Assembly: GCA_021234155.1 (NCBI GenBank)
Contig: JAJEKV010000040.1
Span: 3,573,799 to 3,637,798, forward strand
Length of the DNA stretch: 64,000 bases
Source: Isoetes taiwanensis
Lineage: Eukaryota > Streptophyta > Lycopodiopsida > Isoetales > Isoetaceae
Reading direction: 5' to 3'
Numbering within the stretch: the stretch's first letter is position 1; each line of letters opens with the position of its first letter. The notes below the pieces were generated by a model, which was not told the origin of the DNA, did no database searches, and saw only the letters and a program-made list of their open reading frames with translations. Below, in pieces: positions 56,151 through 64,000 of this stretch. Position numbers and translations under genes: made by a program.

Positions 56151-56706
56151 GCCTCAATAATACATCAAATATAAACAACAACTTTTAATTATATCAGATC
56201 TGATGCTAATAATGGACAAGTCATGGTATTTCACCAGAAGCAATATGAAGTTTCAACATATATGAGCCTAAATTTAGAGGCAGGACATACATTTAAGATA
56301 CATATATCCATCCAGATATAAGCCCTAGTGCTTTGACATGAGAATCGCAAAAGTTATGCTAGATTCTTGAATACTAAAAACTATTCATCCCTGAAATTAT
56401 ATCACATTCAGGTTAATTAGACCAAGGAAACGATATAACTAGTCTTTTATCCTTAAACATTTTATGTAGACACCATGCAATAGAGGCCTTAAAGATCTGA
56501 AAGAATAAATGCATTCAAATCTGATACCCAGCAACCTACTCTAGATTAATTTGCTAGAAAGGAGATAAAAAAACTTTCTCTAAGCACTATTAAGCAGATC
56601 ATGTATCAGAGAGAGTTATTTATGTCTAGGCCCCAACCAAATTACAAGATCTCAAACCTAATATTGTTGAATGGGTTTAGATGTCTCCAGATTTGCTGAG
56701 AAATTG

Positions 56707-57066
56707 CTAGTCCATGGTGGGTGTGATACTTGAGGCTTGATTCCACATATTTGTCTTAGAACCAGTAATTTCCACCGCAATATCTGGCAGATTGGTATTG
56801 CACATGAAGTTGCTTTCAGCTTCCTTATTGCCCTCAAGAACTCCTGGATTGCTCAGATCTTTATCGGCAGGGATACTTGCTTCCAGATTACCTTTCTGTG
56901 CAAGGCATACTGGTGCATAAAAATCATAGAGCCTCTTATGTTTGGCATTCAACTTCTTTTCCTCTTCAAGCTTCTTTTTCATGGAAGCATTCAAATCTCC
57001 TTTCCTTCTTCCCATTGCAGTGGGGTATTTGATCGGCCCTGGACCGCAGGTATGGCTTAAGAGCAA
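56707..57066 (-). pseudogene. Exon-like frame a in repeat L (basic N-terminal protein)
   Basis: 119 codons read MLLSHTCGPGPIKYPTAMGR, RKGDLNASMKKKLEEEKKLN and AKHKRLYDFYAPVCLAQKG to a stop at 56707-56709. The Met at GRRKGD may be the true start. The Lys/Glu-rich segment followed by YDFYAP resembles N-termini of nuclear or DNA-handling proteins, but no domain is recognised. The same frame occurs in repeat R (63590 to past 63900). Confidence 0.4.
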
Positions 57067-57433
57067 ATATCTGAATGCACCAGATTGTAAAATACAACCC
57101 TCTATATAGGATTATCCTGGTTCTGTTCTTAAGGCCGGCCTCTTTGTAAATGGATTCTAACCTTACGTTTTCTCCATCCAGCCCGATATAAACAGATTTA
57201 TCCATGCATGAAAATGACCAGAACCTTTTTAGAAAGGTCATGAGAATACCTAAAATATTTTGTCCAGTAGAGCTGCTGTCGTGGATAGAATTAGGTCAAG
57301 CTCTTTGCTGTCACGAATTCTGTAAGCCCTACATCAGACCTTAGAAATATTGAAAGTTTAAACATATGAGAAGTGTGTTTTAGTCCAAGTGAATTCACAA
57401 CTTCCTTTCATATGGAATCCAAGTTTAAGTTGT

Positions 57434-59770
57434 TTAAACTTTGCTCAATTCAATTGTTAGATAATTAATAAAAAAACCCTGCCTCCAACCGTAGCAAAGG
57501 TGGGCCATTCCGCAAGATAGAAGTCTCAAATTATGATTACAGTAAGGAGAGTAAGACCTTGCTGTAATCAAGGCCCTACCCTCACTATATTGTACTGTTA
57601 AGATCCTTAACATGTCACCCAGGCTGTAGAGCAAGCCTGGGAATTGCTCATTGGTAAGGCACTCATATACATTTTTAATCATATCTTTCCTGTAAAAGCC
57701 ATTACTATGGAAAGCTTCAATTAGATTTTTAAGATCATATGCCGCAGAGTATACACAGGAATGAGCATATATATAAGGTAAAAATTGAGAAACAATTACC
57801 TTGGATGCTTGATTATAGGGCCTACAACTATCCGCCATAATGAATTTAGTAGCTACAAATGGGAGCTTGACCCTTTTATCAAACCTGGATTTAAAGTGAA
57901 TATTCCACATTCATGGTCAGTAACCAGAAATGAGAGGTTGAGAAAATCAGCTTTAAAGCCATAAGGATTGCCTCCATTTTCATTTTTATGTGATGTTTCA
58001 TCCTTAATGGATAAATGCTGAAAGTTGTAAATAGTGACTTTAGAATTATTTGAGAAGAAATCCTGTAAGGGTCCCCCATTAATGATGTTCAAGTCATCTA
58101 TATACCTGGAGGCATACCTAAATTTCTTGATAGCATCCATTCTTCCTGTGTGTGCCAGTTTGAGGATTTAAGCTCGCACCATGCAAGGTACAGATTGCAC
58201 CAGACAAGGCTGCAAGCAAATCCCATGGGTATCCCCTTGCATTGTTTCCATACTTCATTGTCCATTTGCAAAAAGCAGTGGCTCAAAAGCCAAGAATTAA
58301 TCTTTTTTAATTCCCCTCTGTTCATAACCTTCCAGCTTGCATCTTCTTCATCATTGAGATGTTTATACCATTTGGTACTGTAGCGTCCATTTTTCTCCTT
58401 AACTATAAGGTAAAATAAGATTTTGATCCCTCATGTGATCTCAGATAAGGTCAGCCACTTCATTTATGATGTAAATAATGCCATCTTCCTCATCAAGTGG
58501 GATGTTTTCTTTGCATTTCATAATGTCTACTGAGAAGACATCATGAATTTGGTGTGGTAGATTCAATACGACATCATATGTTGAGTTTACTATCCAGCAT
58601 GCATTGACCTCTTTACACCACAGTCTAATTTGAGTTGTTTGCCTATGACAGCTTCAATAAAACTGCTCAAAATTGCAGTAATGCATATGGATAATTCTGT
58701 GAACAAAGAGTTGTGCGCATCGGTTAGCCACCTATATTCCTGCTTGTGAGCCTTGTATAGCACGCCATTAGGTAAGGTAATTTAGAATATTCAGTAGGCA
58801 TATGAAAATCAAATTTCTCAATTTCCCCAATACATTTGGCTGAGCTGCTTAGTCTTTCAATAGCCATCTTCCTAATGTGGGTTTGACAGATAAAGAAAGC
58901 GTTATTTGCTGCTTTCTCAATTCTTGATATGTAGAAGTTTTTGGTTAGCCACTCAAGGTTACTGCAGACATCCGCATCCTTCCACAAGAATATTTTTTTA
59001 TGTAGCTTTCTCGTGTGCTCCACAATGTTCATGTGGCAAACCCTGAGAATGATTTCAGTAAAGTTTTCCTTATCAGGTTCAGAGAGGTCTAAAAGGTTAT
59101 AGTAATGTACCCCAAGGAAATCTCTTCATAAGAGCTTGCGCTCCTCCATAAAGTCCTAAACATTCAAGGGGCAGTCAAGAATATGATTTAAACCCTTGGC
59201 AAAGGCATTTCTTAGCTTTTTGTTATGTATAATACTTAGGTCAGTAGACCTAATATGCCCAATGGTAGGGTCAACAAATTGTCTTAGCACAGGGTTTTTG
59301 CATGGACATCTATTGGTGGTCCCATCAGCAAAGGTATTAAAGGGTTTATATACCTTTTATTTAATTTGCTCCACATATCTCCATGAAAAGATAGTTTCGT
59401 CAACCAGTTCTGCACCCCTATCTCCAAGTGCTTCATATAGTACAACACCAAAGATTTTTTTTCAGATTGAAAATGTCTAATGCTCTAGACAGATGACTCA
59501 TATGTGTAATCTTCGAATCATCCTTAGGTTTAATAGTGCTGAGGTGTTTCTTCCTGTTGCAGTCTTTGATGATGTTCCTCGTAATGGAATTTGAGTCCTT
59601 ATCAACAGATTTAATAGAATAGGTCAGACGTAATAATACTGTATCATGTAATGAAATTTTAGAGTTAAATATTTGCAAAACACTAGAATAGTATTGTAAA
59701 CAAGTTTGATTTCCAAAATAGAGGGTTGTACACCAATCTATTGGAGTTTTAAAAAACACCATGATCAAGG
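57434..59770 (-). pseudogene. Reverse transcriptase with YIDD box, unusual class
   Basis: Minus-strand pieces in shifting frames read as one protein. Near 59250 RSTDLSIIHNKKLRNAFAKG precedes a helical stretch (59032-58724). Then 58325-58098 gives WKQCKGIPMGFACSLVWCNL, the fingers-palm block, and 58140-57853 gives FRYASRYIDDLNIINGG, the active site. The thumb-like part (57910-57434) contains RFDKRVKLPFVATKF, YNQASKVIVSQFLPYIY and NEQFPGLLYSLGDML. It is neither Copia, Ty3 nor L1 type: the GIPMG block and YIDD with a following DKR...PF segment recall Penelope-like and rvt-type reverse transcriptases. I saw no GIY-YIG endonuclease or integrase. Several frameshifts and stops are present. Confidence 0.7.
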
Positions 59771-59820
59771 TGCAACATTATAGTTGGCAGATGTTTTTGA
59801 TAAAACCACAAGCCCAAGTA

Positions 59821-59896
59821 AAACATGATTTTGAAAAATCTTGGGTCGGGTTCAGCAGAAACATGATTTTGAAAAATCTTGGGTCGGGTTCTGCTT
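59821..59896 (+). repeat. 38-bp tandem duplication
   Basis: Two units, 59821-59858 and 59859-59896, start AAACATGATTTTGAAAAATC and differ at two or three bases near their ends. It overlaps the C-terminus of the minus-strand frame and duplicates its PTQDFSKSCF segment. Confidence 0.85.
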
Positions 59897-61309
59897 AAAC
59901 CCCACATCATTCTTCATTGGAGTGAGAAGCTTTGGGTCATGAGTAACCCTAGGAGGCACCTTTGGTGTGAACATCTGCTTTGGTCCATTGCTGCAAGAAG
60001 ACAAAGGCCTGCTAGAAACTGAAAAAGAAGGTTGACTGTTCATTGGATTCTTTTTTAGGAAATCAATATTCCTGATAGACTTTTCAGCAATTTCCGCTAA
60101 TTTACTATTGCCATGTAGAGCTTTGAGATTAACCTGAGGGGAAGTGGCAAAAGTAGTGGCCATCTCGAGCATCACCCTTCTGACCTCCAGATATGATATG
60201 TAAGCAAGGACAACGAGTTTCATATTTTTGTTCAGAATTTTAGTCATGGCGACCATCTTCATCATGGGAGTAGCGCCAGGGTAAACTGTCTCCATGTTGT
60301 TTAATAAGAACCAGATTCCCTGATCAAACCAAATTATGCCACTGGGACATTTAGTTCTTTTTCCTTTTGTCACAGTTGCACTTAAAATAAGGGCAGTGTG
60401 TCCTCCACACTCTTTTGAGATAAATTCTCCCCTTTCTTCCCCAGGATAGGCCATGTGACCTTTTTGGCTAACATACAACGTTGTACTCTTGTTACAGTCC
60501 TGTTCAAAGAAAGTAATATCAAAGTTAACATCCAGCTTTTCCATAATAAAGTACTTTTTCAACTTCGCAGCCTTGAATGCAGTCTCATCATCTGTTATTC
60601 CTGCAAGTGCTCTCCATGTATCAAGATCTATTGGGGTAAGGGCCCCAAAGTTTTGACTTTTCCATATACTATAAAAGTATCCAGCAGAAAGACTTTCAAC
60701 TACTAGTTCAGTAATAATGGGAAAGCATGAGAGTTTGCTAAGGTAAGATAGGGGACTTTATCCTCTGAACCTTCAACAGATTTGGAGACATATGATTCTT
60801 CTTTTGTATTAGTATTGCAGTTACCAAGGCTAAGAAAATCCTCTTGTGAAAGATCACTGTCAGAAAAGAGGCAGTTTAGTATGCTCGAGGGATTCATCCA
60901 TCTCGAAAGTGAGGGGTTTAACTTCATTGGCTTTTTCCAAAGCAATGAGTCCAACTATAAAAGCTCTTCCAGCTTTATCCTCAACACATGTTCTATTGAA
61001 GAGAACAGTGGGAATTTCATTCTAAATTGAGATCAAAAGATCTTCACATTTGGTATATTCAAAATTTACCTTTTTCATGAAATGAAAGGCTTTAAACCAT
61101 CCATTGAAATCTAGACAAGTCACTGGTGACCATTTCTTTTCCACAAGTCTAAATGAAAATGATAAACTCATGAATCCTCTTGGATTTGATGCAGGCCAGA
61201 ATGATTTGCAAAGCTATTCTTGGGTTTTCAATCCCGCATTCATTGTAGTGAAAAGGTATTAATTCCTTAATCCACTGTTTGCTAGTATCTTCTTCATTGG
61301 ATACCTTGT
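59836..61309 (-). pseudogene. ORF1-like and unknown region of the YIDD element
   Basis: On the minus strand, coding resumes right after CTTTATAG at 61309 with ENKVSNEEDTSKQWIKELIP and ENPRIALQIILACIKSKR. A shift leads to MSLSFSFRLVEKKWSPVTCL, DFNGWFKAFHFMKKVNFEYT and DKAGRAFIVGLIALEKANEV. A further shift gives SDSDLSQEDFLSLGNCNTN. The longest frame, 60562-59852, reads WRALAGITDD (upstream), KYFIMEKLDVNFDITFFEQD, IIWFDQGIWFLLNN and a Ser/Pro-rich end. I recognise no domain with confidence; the middle part has the feel of a plant retroelement ORF1. At least four lesions are present. It is continuous with the reverse transcriptase downstream. Confidence 0.5.
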
Positions 61310-61929
61310 TTTCCTATAAAGTTCAGAAACACAAAGTTTAGAGTATTGAGTATACACACCATAAGGTATACCAAATCAATGTCCCCGGTTAAACCAAGTC
61401 ACTGAAAGCAAGTAAAAAACCTTTGTCAAGCCAAGTCCTGACCCTAAGACCAAAAGCCCTTTTGAGAATTTAGCCTTCAATTAGCAGCCTTAGAGTATAC
61501 TGGTGTACATATATCTAAGCAATGATTTGGTGCCATAGATTATGTGAATTTTTTTTTTAATCAGATGTCAATACATTTTCATACTTTAATAGGCATATGG
61601 AAACAATTTACCCCATGGGTAGAAACCATTTGCAATTAAGTCAATTCAAAACAAAGTGTTTTCAAAAAAAATTTAGAGGAATAGAAAAGTAGAGCTTCCA
61701 CATATCTTTGAAGAAATACTTCATATGTGAGACGCTCCATAATATTGACTAAAGAATATATTAGTGCGAAGAGCAAAAGATCCTGCTACCTACAGTACAC
61801 CAACAAAAAATTAGCCTCTAGGGTAATTATGGAAGCACTGGCAGGTGTCGAGGGTCTTTTGAGTTATCCCCTTCACTTTGCCTGATACACAGAAAATTTC
61901 AAAGCAGAAAAAGAGAAGTTTAGATGCAT

Positions 61930-62108
61930 AGTTTGATGAGCTGCAAACCATGTTTAACTAAAGGTGGTATTTCATTGTTATGGTACTCAAGCCAGATGAT
62001 TGAAGTCCTTTCAACAGCAGCACCCCAATCTGTGCCATAATTACTCAGATCTACCACTAATCTTGAGGCTAAAGAATAACTTTCAGATATGAACCTTTCC
62101 AAACACGC
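61930..62108 (-). pseudogene. Exon-like frame b in repeat R
   Basis: This is the counterpart of 55930-56150: MERFISESYSLASRLVVDLS, WGAAVERTSIIWLEYHNNEI and PPLVKHGLQ. A base lost near 62100 breaks the link to the upstream FV. A real role is unknown. Confidence 0.38.
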
Positions 62109-62732
62109 CTCAATAATACATCAAATATAAACAACAACTTTTAATTATATCATATATGATGCTAATAATGGACAAGTCATGGTATTCCACCAGAAGCAAT
62201 ATGAAGTTTCAGCATATACGAGCCTGAATTTAGAGGCAAGACATACATTTAAGATAGATATATCCATCCAGACATAAGCCCTAGTGCTTTGAAATGAGAA
62301 TTGCAAAAGTTATGCTAGATTCCTGAATATTAAAAACTATTCATTCCTGAAATTATATCACATTTAGGTTAATCAGACCAAGGAGATGATACAACTAGTC
62401 TTTTATCCTTAAACATTTTATGTAGATACCATGCAATAGAGGCATTTAAAGATCTGAAAGAATAAATGCATTCAGATCTGATACCCAGCAACCTACTCTA
62501 GATTAATTTGCTAGAAAGGAGATAAAAAAACTTTCTCTAAGTACTATTAAGCAGATTAAATATCAGAGAGAGTTATTTATGCCTAGGCCGCAACCAAATT
62601 ACAAGATCTCAAACCTGAGATTGTTGAATGGGTTCAGATGCCTTCAGATTGCTGAGAAGTTGCTGGTGTCCATGGTGGATGCGATACTTGAGGCTTGATT
62701 CCTCATATTGATATTGTTGAATGGGTTTAGAT

Positions 62733-63557
62733 CAGAGTAGCCCTTAAGCCCAAATTTTTATAGGTGTAATTTAGAATGTGAGGCGAATCTTAGCTTTTTT
62801 CGATTAGTTATGTTGGCGATTTTCTTTCGGGCTTCAATTTGAGTTGTAGCAACCTTGGCGAATCTTTCATCCATCAAGTGATGGAATATATACTTTTTTC
62901 TCAAGTAAAATTTGGGTCTACAATATATATTTGTTATGTCCGTATACAGTTGTAAGCGTAATGCTCACATAATGAATATACATGTTATCAGACATTGGCA
63001 TGTGATTGTAAATCTCAATAGCTCCATATTAAGCGCTAAACAACAAGAAGTACACAAACTTAGCCGAGGCATGATTGCATATTATGGTGGGCAAGCACAA
63101 ACCGATTTGATTTCAGTCATCTTTTTAAGATTGGATAAACAACAAACCAAAAGCAAAAATACTCTAGGATTGCATACCCAGATGTTGGAACCGGATCATG
63201 AAATCCATATAACATGCATGGTTTTTTCCCTTTCCTTTTTTTTTTTCTTGGAGGTAAATGGCAATTCTAAAAAACTCACCAAGAATAGAATTCGCATTAA
63301 TTTTACATGATTTTAGGGGGTTAAGGGGCGATTTTAGAATAATTACCAAGAATAAAATTCACATGGGGGCGAATCTAAGAATCCATCATTTAGTGATATA
63401 GGCTAACTTATGAGTGGAGGGAGAAAATTTCGTAGACAAGGTGGCGATATTTTATTGGCACCACTCCTAATTGATCCTACTCAACAATAGTGAAAAAAAA
63501 TGCAAATGTCCAAAAAAATAGCCTTTTGGCGATATTTCGAGCTTAAGGGCTACCCTG
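62733..63557. mobile_element. Non-autonomous hAT-type element, 825 bp
   Basis: The ends CAGAGTAGCCCTTAAGC and GCTTAAGGGCTACCCTG are inverted copies with one mismatch. The element is flanked by the perfect 8-bp target duplication GTTTAGAT (62725-62732 and 63558-63565). CAGRG ends with 8-bp duplications are the signature of the hAT superfamily. No transposase is encoded; the longest frame, 62912-63310, has no domain. Repeat L lacks the insertion and shows the empty site GGGTTTAGATGTCTCC. Confidence 0.9.
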
Positions 63558-63589
63558 GTTTAGATGCCTCCAGATTTGCTGAGAAATTG

Positions 63590-64000
63590 CTAGTCCATGG
63601 TGGGTGTGATACTTGAGGCTTGATTCCACATATTTGTCTTAGAACCAGTAATTTCCACCGCAATATCTGGCAGATTGGTATTGCACATGAAGTTGCTTTC
63701 AGCTTCCTTATTGCCTTTAAGAACTCCTGGATTGCTCAGATCTTTATTGGCAGGGATACTTGTTTCCAGATTACCTTCTTGTGCAAGCATACTGGTGCAT
63801 GAAAATCATAGAGCCTCTTACGTTTGGCATTCAACTTCTTTTCCTCTTCAAGATTCTTTGGAAGCATTCAAATCTCCTTTCCTTCTTCCCATTGCAGTGG
63901 AGTATTTGATCGGCCCTGGACCGCAGGTGTGGCTTAAGAGCAAATATCTGAATGCACCAGATCGTAAAATACAACCCTATATATAGGATTATACTGGTTC
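63590..64000 (-). pseudogene. Exon-like frame a in repeat R
   Basis: This is the counterpart of 56707-57066. The C-terminal 66 codons are intact (LAQEGNLETSIPANKDLSNP, NTNLPDIAVEITGSKTNMWN, SSITPTMD). Upstream, small deletions near 63780 and 63862 break the frame. The sequence runs out of the window. Confidence 0.4.

Larger units (their letters stand above)
55364..57124 (-). repeat. Long direct repeat L (truncated second copy)
   Basis: From TTTCCTATAAAG at 55364 this matches 61310 onward to the window end, at about 95% by eye once the hAT-type element is set aside. On the minus strand its last bases are CTGAACTTTATAG, an intron-acceptor-like end, and the match stops exactly there. It includes copies of the frames at 56707-57066 and 55930-56144. 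It therefore looks like a truncated tandem copy of the upstream part of the reverse-transcriptase unit. Confidence 0.88.
61310..64000 (-). repeat. Long direct repeat R (continues past the window)
   Basis: It matches repeat L from its first base and is still matching at 64000, so its true end is outside. It differs in having an extra tandem copy of about 95 bases (around 62620-62732, containing TTGTTGAATGGGTT and GATACTTGAGGCTTGATTCC) and the hAT-type insertion at 62733-63557. It lies upstream of the ORF1-like region on the minus strand, the order expected of a 5' copy. Confidence 0.85.

Noticed and set aside
57434-59770. Possible telomerase or group II intron reverse transcriptase
   Set aside because: No telomerase-specific T motif and no maturase domain; the block order fits a retroelement better.

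Overview
This is nuclear DNA of a land plant. It is AT-rich and almost entirely made of layered, broken transposable elements, with one clearly intact host gene. That gene is a plant-type CYP74 cytochrome P450 with a chloroplast transit peptide. The repeat load, the L1-like and other LINEs, the Copia elements and an unusual reverse-transcriptase element fit a large, repeat-bloated genome. A gymnosperm or fern is my guess, but the sequence does not decide it.

Layout on the + strand. 1-1157 holds no recognisable gene. 1158-17286 is two same-strand L1-like LINEs, the second (from about 7119) starting inside the first, with a 5'-truncated Copia relic (about 13345-16112) breaking the tail; a 15-base poly(A) closes the block. 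17287-19350 holds LTR-retrotransposon relics (a primer-binding site with gag, then a Ty3-type gag) and a SINE-like tract. 19351-20208 is the 3' end of a second LINE family that ends in a TTCC repeat.

21406-49361 is the central structure. An old Copia element (B) has two LTRs and a perfect 5-bp target duplication (ATGAT). It was split inside its gag zinc-knuckle region by a younger, opposite-strand Copia family (C). C is now a head-to-tail array of three internal regions and four LTRs (22499-45173), itself flanked by a perfect 5-bp duplication (GTTTT). Array C was then hit by a pair of MITE-like elements (31721-32512), by a patch holding a captured CHAT-domain exon, a GC-rich hairpin and a hAT-transposase tail (33377-35436), and by a 4.5-kb transposon of unknown superfamily with perfect 29-bp inverted ends (35554-40090).

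50456-52396 is two more fragments of the second LINE family, bounded by CT/CCCT simple repeats. 53340-54935 is the single-exon CYP74 gene, which looks like an allene oxide synthase (jasmonate pathway). 55364-64000 is a minus-strand, degenerate element or gene: an ORF1-like protein, a long unrecognised domain and a reverse transcriptase with a YIDD active site. It is bracketed by direct repeats of about 1.8 kb that look like exon-intron sequence, and one repeat carries an 825-bp hAT-type element with an 8-bp target duplication.

The CYP74 gene is the only unit here likely to make a working protein. Everything else is mobile DNA or fragments of it, and the nesting gives a relative time order: element B, then array C, then the DNA elements inside C. 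I saw no CRISPR array, no operon and no convincing rRNA or tRNA gene.
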